64,000 bases of DNA. Origin: Chitinophagaceae bacterium (GTDB lineage Bacteria; Bacteroidota; Bacteroidia; Chitinophagales; Chitinophagaceae). Below are positions 8,421-17,324 of this stretch, piece by piece. The DNA lies in contig JAMLHK010000007.1 of NCBI GenBank assembly GCA_023957155.1, positions 124,001 to 188,000 on the forward strand. Reading direction: 5' to 3'. The notes under the pieces were generated by a model that made no database searches, was not told where the DNA came from, and was given only the letters and a program-made list of their open reading frames with translations. Position numbers and translations under genes: made by a program. Positions within the stretch are counted from its first letter, which is position 1; every line of letters starts with the position of its first letter.

Positions 8421-10745
8421 ATGGATATCAGGAAAATATTGTTTAAAATCCTGCGCAACTGGCCCTGGATCTTATTATCTCTCTTTGTCATGATGACCAT
8501 AGCCTGGCTATATAACCGTTATACTGAGCCTGTCTATAAAGCCAAGGCTTCCATCATGATCAAAGATGAAAAAAAGGGAGGGGCTGGGCTACTTGATAAC
8601 CCGCTGCTTAAAGAACTTGATCTCGGAGGCGGAGGAAAACTCGTGGATAACGAAATAGAGGTACTCAAAAGCTTTGACCTCATGGAAAGTGTGGTAAGAA
8701 AACAGCAGCTCTTCCTCGATATTAAAAGCAAAGGCAATCTTACCAGCAGATCCGTTTTCGATAAAGAAGCACCCCTGAGCATTCAATTCGCCAACCCCGA
8801 TACCATTATACAACCCCTGCAATGGACTATTGCCAGAAAGTCTGACGGAAAATGGCACCTTAACTATGGTGTTCATAATAAAGATCTCCCCATCACCAGA
8901 ACCAGGTGGTATATCATCAACGGGCTGCTCTTTCAAATTACCGATAACCCCAACTTTAAAACAAGTTCCGACAGCACAAATCTCATTGAAGAATACCTGC
9001 TCTATATCAATCCCGTAAAAGTAGCAGTCAACAACTACTCCGCTGCGCTAACCGTACAACCCGCAAGTAAAACCGCCTCCATCATCAACATGGAGCTTAC
9101 CGATTATAATAGCAGAAGAGCACAGACTACGCTCAGTGCACTTATTGATATCTATAACCGGCAGGCGCTCGAAGATAAAAACAAGGTTACCAATAATACC
9201 CTTGAGTTCCTCAACGAAAGGCTTGCCATTATAGAAAATGAACTTCGCACCGTGGAAGGACAGGTACAGCAATTTAAAAGCACCAACCGGATCACCGATG
9301 TATCAGCTGAAGCACAAAAATACCTCGAACAGGCTAAACAGGTAGACATGCAAAAGGCTGAGCAGCAGACTCAGCTCTCTATCCTCGAATCTATTGAAAA
9401 AGACCTTAAAGCCAACCAGGATAATCCTAAACTTGCACCTTCCGGCTCCGGGATTACAGAGCCTTCCCTGGCTGAAATGATCCAGACACACAACCGCCTC
9501 GTACTTGAAAGAGAACGGCAGGCAGAAAGGCTCGGACCTAAAAACCCCATACCCGTTGACCTCGCCAACCAAATCGCTAACCTAAGGGTAAGCCTGCTCA
9601 CTAATATCGGTAATCTTAAACAGGCGTACCGCATCGCATTAAATGATATCAGCAGTAAAGATGCAGAGCTCAATGCCCGCATCAGAAACATACCTCAAAT
9701 ACAAAAAAACCTCGTACAGATACAGCGTGATCAGTCTGTAAAAGAACAGCTCTACTTCCTGCTCCTACAAAAAAGAGAAGAGTCCGCCATTACCCTGGCC
9801 TCTACTACTCCTGATTCCAGAAGTGTTGAAAAGCCCAGAAGCCTCGGTATTGTAAGCCCGAAAAGAACACTGATCATGGCTATTGCTTTCCTATTAGGAC
9901 TGCTTATCCCCATCAGTATTATTTACCTTATTAACTTCTTTAACAACAAAATTGAAGATAAGGATGAAGTAGAGCAAAATACTAAAGCTCCTGTACTGGG
10001 AGAGATCTCCTACGTCAAAAAAGACACTTCGCCCATCGTGGTACAAAAAGGCAGCAGGTCTATTGTCGCAGAGCAGTTCAGGGTGATAAGAACCAGTATC
10101 AGCTTTACCAGACCGGGGCATTCTCCAAGAATCATACTGGTGACCTCCCATCGCCCCGAAGAAGGAAAGTCCTTTACCAGTCTTAACCTTGCCGCCAGCT
10201 ATGCCCTGCTCAACAAAAAAGTAGTGGTGCTTGAATTTGATCTACGTAAACCCCGGCTTAGCATTGCTGTTGATATTCATGCCGATACCGGTATCAGCAA
10301 CTTCCTTGCCGGAAGCACTAATGAGATAACCAACATCCTGCATGAAGTGCCAGGATTTGAACAGCGGTTCTGGCTCCTGCCCGCAGGTCCCATCCCTCCT
10401 AACCCCGCTGAGCTCATCCTCGGTGAAAATATGAAGAAACTTATGGACGAACTCAACAAAAGGTTCGACTATATCATCTTCGACACCCCTCCCTACGGAC
10501 TCGTTACGGACTCCTCCCTGCTCGCTGCTCATGCCGACATCAGTGTTGTTGTTCTCAGGCAAGGGTTCACCTTTAAATGGGTACTCCAGGAACTCAATAA
10601 AAAATTAACCGACAACCCCAATCAGCCCCTTTACACCGTTATTAACAGAGTCGGTGAAAAAAACAAATACGGCTCCTATAAAAAATACGGCTACGGATAT
10701 ACAGAATACTTCGATACACCTAATAAAAAAAGAAAAAGAAAATAA
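8421..10745 (+). CDS. wzc: Wzc-type polysaccharide co-polymerase / BY-family tyrosine kinase
   Basis: The protein has a Wzz domain, a first membrane helix (WPWILLSLFVMMTIAWLY), a long periplasmic coiled-coil region with a GNVR motif, a second helix near LIMAIAFLLGLLIPISIIY, then a cytoplasmic BY-kinase domain. The kinase has a Walker A-like loop HRPEEGKS, Walker A' VVVLEFDLRKP and Walker B IIFDTPP. The C-terminal tail is Tyr-rich (GSYKKYGYGYTEYF), the expected autophosphorylation cluster. It controls polymer length and export with Wza. ATG 8421 is preceded by GGAGGA at 8411-8416, so I chose it; the frame also runs back to TTG 8358. The Walker A loop has Glu where PGEGKS is common. Confidence 0.9.
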   Translation: MDIRKILFKILRNWPWILLSLFVMMTIAWLYNRYTEPVYKAKASIMIKDEKKGGAGLLDNPLLKELDLGGGGKLVDNEIEVLKSFDLMESVVRKQQLFLDIKSKGNLTSRSVFDKEAPLSIQFANPDTIIQPLQWTIARKSDGKWHLNYGVHNKDLPITRTRWYIINGLLFQITDNPNFKTSSDSTNLIEEYLLYINPVKVAVNNYSAALTVQPASKTASIINMELTDYNSRRAQTTLSALIDIYNRQALEDKNKVTNNTLEFLNERLAIIENELRTVEGQVQQFKSTNRITDVSAEAQKYLEQAKQVDMQKAEQQTQLSILESIEKDLKANQDNPKLAPSGSGITEPSLAEMIQTHNRLVLERERQAERLGPKNPIPVDLANQIANLRVSLLTNIGNLKQAYRIALNDISSKDAELNARIRNIPQIQKNLVQIQRDQSVKEQLYFLLLQKREESAITLASTTPDSRSVEKPRSLGIVSPKRTLIMAIAFLLGLLIPISIIYLINFFNNKIEDKDEVEQNTKAPVLGEISYVKKDTSPIVVQKGSRSIVAEQFRVIRTSISFTRPGHSPRIILVTSHRPEEGKSFTSLNLAASYALLNKKVVVLEFDLRKPRLSIAVDIHADTGISNFLAGSTNEITNILHEVPGFEQRFWLLPAGPIPPNPAELILGENMKKLMDELNKRFDYIIFDTPPYGLVTDSSLLAAHADISVVVLRQGFTFKWVLQELNKKLTDNPNQPLYTVINRVGEKNKYGSYKKYGYGYTEYFDTPNKKRKRK

Positions 10746-10850
10746 AAACAAACCCAATTGTTAATGATTGCTCAATAGTAAAAATAATATTAAGCAATAC
10801 ATACCTCTGAACACCCGTTACAAGACTATTTATCATGTTAATTAATAAGT

Positions 10851-11720
10851 ATGAAAGGAATTATTTTAGCTGGAGGATCAGGCACACGCTTGTATCCATT
10901 GACTATAGCAGTAAGCAAGCAATTGCTCCCGGTTTATGATAAACCAATGATTTATTACCCGTTATCCGTTTTAATGCTAGCGGAAATACGCGAGATATTA
11001 ATTATCACTACTCCTCACGATCAAGAAGCATTCATAAAACTATTAGGAGATGGAAGTCAGGTTGGTTGTAGTTTCGAATACGCCGTACAGGAGCACCCTA
11101 ATGGATTAGCAGAAGCTTTCATCATAGGAGAAAAGTTCATAGGTCAGGAGAAAGTGGCTTTGATACTGGGAGATAATATTTTCTACGGGAATGGACTGGG
11201 AACACTAATACGAAGTAAAACAAATATTAACGGTGCCACAATCTTTGCTTACCCCGTCAAAGATCCTGAAAGATATGGTGTAGTTAATTTTGACAAAAAC
11301 TTTAAAGCCATAGGCATTGAGGAGAAGCCTTTAAAGCCTAAGTCTAAATATGCCGTACCCGGGTTATACTTTTATGATAACAATGTAGTGGAAATGGCAA
11401 AACAGATAATACCCTCAACAAGAGGAGAAAAAGAAATATCCACCTTAAACCAAATGTATTTGAATTTAGGCAAGTTGGAAGTAGGTGTTATGACCAGAGG
11501 GATGAGTTGGTTTGATACGGGAACAGTTGATTCTCTAGACGATGCAACGGAATTTATCCGAGTCTTACAAAACCGGCAAAGCACAATGATTGGTTGTATT
11601 GAAGAAGTAGCCTATGAAAGACAGTTTATCAATATACACCAATTAGAAAAAGCCGCTCAAAGATATGTAAAATCCAAATATGGGACCTACTTGTCTGAGT
11701 ATATTAAAGAAAGGTTATAA
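10851..11720 (+). CDS. rmlA: glucose-1-phosphate thymidylyltransferase
   Basis: This 289-residue protein is a textbook RmlA: GIILAGGSGTRLYPLT at the N-terminus, PMIYYPLSVLMLA, LGDNIFYG, EEKPLKPKSKYAV and GMSWFDTGT, at the family's normal length. It makes dTDP-glucose from glucose-1-phosphate and dTTP, the entry point to dTDP-linked deoxy sugars. It opens the second sugar cassette, and its stop overlaps the start of the second flippase (TAATG). RmlB, C and D are not in the window; RmlB at least must be supplied from elsewhere for the downstream aminotransferase to have a 4-keto substrate. Confidence 0.95.
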   Translation: MKGIILAGGSGTRLYPLTIAVSKQLLPVYDKPMIYYPLSVLMLAEIREILIITTPHDQEAFIKLLGDGSQVGCSFEYAVQEHPNGLAEAFIIGEKFIGQEKVALILGDNIFYGNGLGTLIRSKTNINGATIFAYPVKDPERYGVVNFDKNFKAIGIEEKPLKPKSKYAVPGLYFYDNNVVEMAKQIIPSTRGEKEISTLNQMYLNLGKLEVGVMTRGMSWFDTGTVDSLDDATEFIRVLQNRQSTMIGCIEEVAYERQFINIHQLEKAAQRYVKSKYGTYLSEYIKERL

Positions 11721-13162
11721 TGTCACTGTTAAAAAAAACTATTTCCGGACTTTTCTGGACATTTACACAGCAGTTTAGCGTACAGTTCATCAATTTTACT
11801 ATACAAATCATACTTGCAAGAATATTACTACCTGCCGAGTTTGGTTTAATTGGAATGATCGCCATATTCATCTCAGTGGGAAATAGCTTGATGGATAGCG
11901 GAATGACCTCTTCCCTAATTCGTACGTCTAATGCCAGTCAAAAAGATTTTTCAACAGTCTTCTGGATTAACCTTTTCGCAAGCATTTCGATTTATATCAT
12001 TACTTTTATTTGCGCACCACTCATAGCAAATTTTTACAAGCAACCTATATTAACTTTAATAATACGAATTTATACGCTATCATTTATCATAAGAGCATTC
12101 GTCGGAGTTCAGACTACCATTCTAACAAAAGAGATGAATTTCAAGCTACAAATGTCTATGCAAATTCCTTCAGTAATTGTAGGAGGAGTCATAGGAATTG
12201 TTATGGCATACCGGGGGTTCGGTGTCTGGAGTTTAGTATGGATGAACCTAACCCAATCTTTTCTTTTCAGCACACAACACTGGATTCGCACTAAATGGTA
12301 TCCAGCCTTTATCGTAGATAGAGAACGTTTATGGTTCCATTTAAAATTCGGTTATAAATTAACTATGTCAGGCTTACTCAATACCATATATGACAATATA
12401 TACAATATCATTATCGGGAAATTCTTCTCAGCAACTCAGTTAGGGTACTATACCCGGGCACAAACACTTCAAATGTTTCCCGTAACCAATATAGCAACAG
12501 CACTAAACAAAGTAACTTACCCGATGTTTGCAGCTATTCAACATGACGATGCTAGACTTAAAATAGCATATAAAAAGCTAATGCAGCAGGTGATTTTTTG
12601 GATTGCTCCACTTATGGTGTATCTCGCCATTGTTGCTGAGCCCTTATTTCGTTTTGTACTCACAGATAAATGGCTTCCCGCCGTACCCTATTTCCAGTTA
12701 TTATGTTTTAGTGGCATTTTATACCCCCTGCATACATACAATCTTAATATTTTAAACGTTAAAGGCAGAAGTGATCTGTTTTTAAAGCTAGAGATATATA
12801 AAAAAATATTTATATCAATTGGAATTATGGGAGCTTTGTACTTTGGTATTTATGGACTACTCATCTTTCAGCTAATTTCCTCTCTTTTCGCCTTTGCGGT
12901 TAATACAAGCTATAGCGGGAAGATGATAAACTATCCGGTAAAAGAGCAAATAAAAGATATCCTACCCTTCATAGGAATTGCTTTTACTGTAGGCGCGCTA
13001 TTATTTTCCCTGAATAAATTTATAATCGTTCCTCTCCACCCACACGATCTAATCATTATTATAATGATCGGTATAATATTCTGGGCAGTATATTTGTCTA
13101 TCAACTGGAAATTAAAAGTTCCCGCGATCAATGATTTCAGACACCTAATTTTAAAAAGATGA
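11720..13162 (+). CDS. Wzx-type polysaccharide flippase (MOP superfamily), cassette 2
   Basis: The 480-residue polytopic membrane protein is a paralogue of the flippase at 3889-5349 and aligns over its full length by eye (N-terminal GLFWTFTQQFSVQFINF; LTDKWLPAVPYFQLLC in the middle; SGKMINYPV near the end). It should transport a second lipid-linked repeat unit. Its start overlaps the rmlA stop by one base and its end overlaps the aminotransferase start (ATGA), so the three genes are translationally coupled. The DNA is A+T-rich (21 of 60 G+C in 12061-12120). Confidence 0.88.
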   Translation: MSLLKKTISGLFWTFTQQFSVQFINFTIQIILARILLPAEFGLIGMIAIFISVGNSLMDSGMTSSLIRTSNASQKDFSTVFWINLFASISIYIITFICAPLIANFYKQPILTLIIRIYTLSFIIRAFVGVQTTILTKEMNFKLQMSMQIPSVIVGGVIGIVMAYRGFGVWSLVWMNLTQSFLFSTQHWIRTKWYPAFIVDRERLWFHLKFGYKLTMSGLLNTIYDNIYNIIIGKFFSATQLGYYTRAQTLQMFPVTNIATALNKVTYPMFAAIQHDDARLKIAYKKLMQQVIFWIAPLMVYLAIVAEPLFRFVLTDKWLPAVPYFQLLCFSGILYPLHTYNLNILNVKGRSDLFLKLEIYKKIFISIGIMGALYFGIYGLLIFQLISSLFAFAVNTSYSGKMINYPVKEQIKDILPFIGIAFTVGALLFSLNKFIIVPLHPHDLIIIIMIGIIFWAVYLSINWKLKVPAINDFRHLILKR

Positions 13163-14241
13163 TACCAGTAACAAAGCCCTTCCTTCCTCCAAAGGAAGAA
13201 TACGAAAACTATTTAACCGGCATCTGGCAACGTCAGTGGCTAACCAATATGGGGCCTCTTGCCAACGACTTGGAACTGAAGTTAAAGAACTATTTACAGA
13301 TTAAACACCTACTATTTGTAACCAACGGAACTATTGCTCTTCAGATGGCTATAAAAGCACTAGAGCTCAGGGGAGAAATAATTACTACTCCTTTTTCTTT
13401 TGTCGCTACCACAAGTAGCATAGTTTGGGAAGGCTGTCAGCCGGTGTTTGTTGATATTAACGCTGAAACTCTTAATATTGATGCCACAAAAATTGAATCT
13501 GCGATAACCGATAAAACGGTGGCTATTCTAGCCACCCATGTTTATGGCAATCCTTGTGATGTGGAAGCAATAGATAAAATAGCCAAAGCCCACAACCTAA
13601 AAGTAATTTATGACGGCGCACATGCATTTGGCATCAAAATAAATGGGAAATCAGTTTTTGAATATGGTGATATTTCTACTTGCAGTTTGCACGCTACAAA
13701 ATTGTACCACTCCATTGAAGGAGGGCTCATAATTACAAAGGATGCCGACCTACTTAAAAAACTGGCTTATATGCGTAACTTTGGATTCAATGGTCCGGAG
13801 GCTTTTGCCGAATTGGGAATCAATGGCAAAAACTCTGAATTCCATGCGGGAATGGGATTAATTAATTTAAAGTATATTGATACTATAATCGAAAAAAGAA
13901 GGACACTCACTGAGCACTACCAGAAAAAATTAATTAATTTTAAAGCGACAGCTCCCGTGTGGCATAAAGAGGCTACCAATAACTATGGATACTTCCCCTT
14001 AATACTAGAAAATGAAGAGCTCTTAATAAAATGTAACCAACTGTTACAAACAAACGAGATTTTTGCAAGACGATATTTTTATCCTTCCCTGGCAACCACC
14101 TTACCATACGTTGAATTCAAACCAATGCTAATTACTGATGACATAGCCTCAAAGGTACTGTGTCTGCCATTATATTATGACTTATCAATTGAAGAAATTG
14201 ACTTAGTTTGCAGACTACTGCTGAGAGCTCAAAATAATTAA
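13159..14241 (+). CDS. DegT/DnrJ/EryC1 sugar aminotransferase (dTDP-4-keto-6-deoxyhexose 4-aminotransferase type)
   Basis: This 360-residue PLP enzyme has the family landmarks: PFSFVATTSS, the PLP-nitrogen Asp152 in YDGAHAFG, and the internal aldimine lysine Lys181 in SLHATKLYHSIEGG. The SxHATK version is typical of VioA/WecE/FdtB-type enzymes acting on dTDP-4-keto- or 3-keto-6-deoxyhexoses. With rmlA upstream, an acetyltransferase downstream and a WecF-like transferase next, the likely product is dTDP-4-amino-4,6-dideoxy-galactose or -glucose. No 3,4-ketoisomerase (FdtA/QdtA) is present, which argues for a 4-amino sugar. The exact stereochemistry is inference. Confidence 0.87.
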   Translation: MIPVTKPFLPPKEEYENYLTGIWQRQWLTNMGPLANDLELKLKNYLQIKHLLFVTNGTIALQMAIKALELRGEIITTPFSFVATTSSIVWEGCQPVFVDINAETLNIDATKIESAITDKTVAILATHVYGNPCDVEAIDKIAKAHNLKVIYDGAHAFGIKINGKSVFEYGDISTCSLHATKLYHSIEGGLIITKDADLLKKLAYMRNFGFNGPEAFAELGINGKNSEFHAGMGLINLKYIDTIIEKRRTLTEHYQKKLINFKATAPVWHKEATNNYGYFPLILENEELLIKCNQLLQTNEIFARRYFYPSLATTLPYVEFKPMLITDDIASKVLCLPLYYDLSIEEIDLVCRLLLRAQNN

Positions 14242-14247
14242 TCAAGC

Positions 14248-14919
14248 ATGTTAATAATTGGAGCAAAAGGATTTGCCAAAGAAGTGCTCGAAACATTTCA
14301 TCAAAGGCAGAAATTAACAAGCCTGGCCTTTTACGATGACGTTAATGCAGATATCGGAGATTTTCTATTTGATAAATTTCCAATTTTAAAGAACCACAGT
14401 CAGGTAAAAGAACACTTCAGAAAAAACGGAAATGAATTTACTCTAGGAATTGGTAATCCGGTTTTACGATTCAAATTATACGAAAAATTCAGAGCTTTAG
14501 GAGGAACTCTTGTATCCTCCATTAGTCCATCATCACAAATTGGAAGCTATCATATTGAAATTGGCAAAGGGTGTAATATCTTAAACAATGCAATTATTTC
14601 TAACAGTGTAACTATAGGGAAAGGCTGTATAATATATTACAATGCTATTATAACCCACGATTGTACTGTCGGCGATTTTGTAGAAATCTCACCCGCAGCC
14701 TGCCTGTTGGGGCGTTGTAAGCTTAATTCTTTCATTCAGATAGGCTCAAATGCCACTATATTACCCGATATCAGCATTGGGAATAATGTAATTATAGCTG
14801 CCGGTGCTGTTGTTACAAAAAACGTACCCGACAATTGCATGGTTGCCGGCATACCTGCAGCGATTAAAAAAGAGTTGACAGTGCCTGATGTAGTAATGCT
14901 TAAAAATAACCTTCAATGA
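14248..14919 (+). CDS. NeuD/PglD-type sugar N-acetyltransferase (left-handed beta-helix)
   Basis: The 223-residue protein starts with a Rossmann-like sugar-binding domain (MLIIGAKGFAKEVLETFH) and continues into hexapeptide repeats (IGKGCNILNNAII, IGNNVIIAAGAVV, VPDNCMVAGIPA), the trimeric acetyltransferase fold of PglD, NeuD and VioB-like enzymes. A catalytic His is visible in ITHDCTVGDFVEISP. It should transfer acetyl from acetyl-CoA to the amino group made by the preceding aminotransferase, giving dTDP-Fuc4NAc or dTDP-Qui4NAc. It starts 6 bases after the aminotransferase and overlaps the next gene by four bases. Confidence 0.85.
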   Translation: MLIIGAKGFAKEVLETFHQRQKLTSLAFYDDVNADIGDFLFDKFPILKNHSQVKEHFRKNGNEFTLGIGNPVLRFKLYEKFRALGGTLVSSISPSSQIGSYHIEIGKGCNILNNAIISNSVTIGKGCIIYYNAIITHDCTVGDFVEISPAACLLGRCKLNSFIQIGSNATILPDISIGNNVIIAAGAVVTKNVPDNCMVAGIPAAIKKELTVPDVVMLKNNLQ

Positions 14920-16034
14920 AAACCGAGATAAACATTCTACATGTACTAGATGACAAGAAATTTATCTCATATTGTAAAAATACGTTCTCATTACCTTATT
15001 TACGCAATACTATTACTGAATCTGTAAATCTCTCGTCAACTATCTTAGATCACTCGTTTGATATAATCATTTTCCATTCATTGAGAAACGAATCAGTTAA
15101 AGTATTAAACAGCGTATCAATATCACAACCTGTTATATGGTTCTTTTGGGGAGCAGATGGTTTTTGTCTGGGGAAATTTTATAATCTTTTTCTTCTTCCA
15201 AAAACAAAACGATCCAGACTGAGGCTGGCATTCAAAAACAGTTTAGGCAATGGATTAAAAACACTATACAAATCACTTTTTCCTCAATCAATAGATAAAA
15301 AACCATACTATAGAAACCTTATTAAATCATTTGGCAAAATATCAATTATAGTACCAATCGTTCCCGGCGACTTTGAACTATTACAAGAAAAATACACCCT
15401 AAAAGCCTCTTCTTTTCATTTAAACTATGTTAGTCCGATTTTCGATCACTCCATAGATTTATCTATTACCGGGGATAATATCCTTATTGGGAACTCCGCA
15501 CATTTTACCAACAACCATATAGAAATAATAGATATTTTAAGTAAAATGAACTTGGGCAACCGAAAAGTGATAGTTCCACTAAGCTATGGTAACCGTGCCA
15601 ATAGTCGTTTCATAGCAAGTTATGCAATAAAAAAACTGCCACAGAATGCTATATGTTTGACTGAATTCTTATCTTTTGAAGAATACTTGAAGATAGTACA
15701 ATCCTGTAGTATTGTTATAATGAACCATTTAAGGCAACAGGCTTTAGGCAACATTATTCAGTCTTTAGCCATTGGTGTAAAGCTGTATTTACAACCATCC
15801 TCTAGTTTATATAAATATTTAAAGGATAATCAATTTATCATCTATACTATTGAAGAATTAAAAAATACAAAACCCCTATCGGCGCAAGAACAGGAGCATA
15901 ATAGAGCAAAATGTATGGAACTTTTCGGTAAAGAACTACAACATACAAAGGTTAAGCAACTTATTGAACAAGCCCTTTCGCAAGACTTCAGAGAAAATAT
16001 AATAGTAAAAAACGCCCCCTTTTCGAATTATTAA
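14916..16034 (+). CDS. WecF-like 4-acetamido-4,6-dideoxy-sugar transferase (Glyco_transf_56)
   Basis: The 372-residue protein resembles the dTDP-Fuc4NAc:lipid II transferase WecF (GT56): NILHVLDDKKFISY at the N-terminus, WFFWGADGF, ILIGNSAHFTNNHIEIID in the donor site, VIVPLSYGN, and IVIMNHLRQQALGNI near the end. In enterobacterial common antigen synthesis this family adds Fuc4NAc to a lipid-linked disaccharide. The immediately preceding rmlA, aminotransferase and acetyltransferase could make exactly that type of donor, so gene order and family agree. It shares ATGA with the acetyltransferase. The acceptor is unknown, and Qui4NAc instead of Fuc4NAc is possible. Confidence 0.8.
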   Translation: MKTEINILHVLDDKKFISYCKNTFSLPYLRNTITESVNLSSTILDHSFDIIIFHSLRNESVKVLNSVSISQPVIWFFWGADGFCLGKFYNLFLLPKTKRSRLRLAFKNSLGNGLKTLYKSLFPQSIDKKPYYRNLIKSFGKISIIVPIVPGDFELLQEKYTLKASSFHLNYVSPIFDHSIDLSITGDNILIGNSAHFTNNHIEIIDILSKMNLGNRKVIVPLSYGNRANSRFIASYAIKKLPQNAICLTEFLSFEEYLKIVQSCSIVIMNHLRQQALGNIIQSLAIGVKLYLQPSSSLYKYLKDNQFIIYTIEELKNTKPLSAQEQEHNRAKCMELFGKELQHTKVKQLIEQALSQDFRENIIVKNAPFSNY

Positions 16035-16044
16035 GTCCCAGCTT

Positions 16045-17268
16045 ATGTTGATTCTATACCTGCTATTTTTCTCTTTTCTGTTTTTCCTTAACTATAGAAA
16101 GCATGGGTTTACACCTTCGACTTTTATAATTAGTATTTATTTGCTTTCTTCGGTTATGTCACTATTACTACTATACTATTATCAAATCTTTGATGAAGAA
16201 AGAATATCACTCATAGCCATTATTTTCCATATTATCTGTCTATACCTCTTTTTAAGCCCGATAATATATTTTGGAAACATCAATATAAACGAAATTAAGT
16301 TTCCGCCCTATCGAATACTGCGATACTTAATATGGACTATCATCTTGCTATCGTTGATCTCTATAGTGGTTTCCTGGAGCAAATTAAAAATTGTTTTCGC
16401 TTTTGAAGAAATAAGTGAAGCAAGACGTTTATATAATGCCAGAGAACTATACGATGAAGATAGGAATATATACACTTACCTCGGTGCGATAGGGCATCAC
16501 CTTTCAATATTCGCTATGTTCTTTTTCTTCTATTTTATTATTTTTTACCCACAAAAAAAAATTATACAACTATTACTGTTCATCTCAAGTTTCGCTATCG
16601 TCTTTTCGAACCTTTCTACTGCTGGCAGAGACGGAATTGTACGCTGGGGATTCTTCATGATATTCGCCTTCTCCATCTTTAAAAAAAACATTTCAGCAAG
16701 AGCAAAGAAATATATCTATACTCTGTCTCTTATAGCGGGGATACCAATAGTTTCAATATTTGTGATCATCACCCAATCCAGATTTGGTGAAAGAAACGGA
16801 GGTGTATTACAGTCAATTGCCTCATACATTGGGCAGTCCTTTCCCATTTTCTCCTATAACTTCAACCAGTTCATGGATGGTACAGCAGGAGGCAGAATAA
16901 ATTTTCCATTCCTTTTCCCGATATCACAAAGAAGATCACTGAATAACCTTAATGACTATTTTTACGCAGACTACAATCTTAACACTTTCTCTACTTTTGT
17001 AGGTAGTTTTTATTTCGATCTTGGCTTATTAAAAACGCTTTTATTCGCACTTTTCTTCTATTTTATTTTTACTTACTATTATAAGTTTCATAAACCTAGA
17101 GCTTCTTTTGTTAAAATGATGTCCTTTATTATACTTTATCAAATAATGCTACTGGGTATTTTTTATTATATGTTTTATTCAACCACTGTAACTAATACGC
17201 TCTTATTACTTATAGCAATAGCTGTATTCCTACAATATAAATCCGCTAACTACAGATACTCGCTTTAA
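16045..17268 (+). CDS. oligosaccharide repeat-unit polymerase (Wzy-like), cassette 2
   Basis: This 407-residue protein has about ten hydrophobic segments and looks like the EpsG/Wzy oligosaccharide repeat-unit polymerases: a long cytoplasmic or periplasmic loop with SEARRLYNARELYDEDRN, and TAGRDGIVRWGFFMIF. It is not obviously related to the polymerase at 5346-6599, so the locus holds two Wzy proteins of different branches. It starts 11 bases after the WecF-like gene. Wzy families are poorly conserved, so the assignment leans on topology, length and position. Confidence 0.7.
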   Translation: MLILYLLFFSFLFFLNYRKHGFTPSTFIISIYLLSSVMSLLLLYYYQIFDEERISLIAIIFHIICLYLFLSPIIYFGNININEIKFPPYRILRYLIWTIILLSLISIVVSWSKLKIVFAFEEISEARRLYNARELYDEDRNIYTYLGAIGHHLSIFAMFFFFYFIIFYPQKKIIQLLLFISSFAIVFSNLSTAGRDGIVRWGFFMIFAFSIFKKNISARAKKYIYTLSLIAGIPIVSIFVIITQSRFGERNGGVLQSIASYIGQSFPIFSYNFNQFMDGTAGGRINFPFLFPISQRRSLNNLNDYFYADYNLNTFSTFVGSFYFDLGLLKTLLFALFFYFIFTYYYKFHKPRASFVKMMSFIILYQIMLLGIFYYMFYSTTVTNTLLLLIAIAVFLQYKSANYRYSL

Positions 17269-17324
17269 GAAAAACACAGTATCAGATTCATAATGTATCC
17301 CCATTATTGAAAACAAAAACAAAT

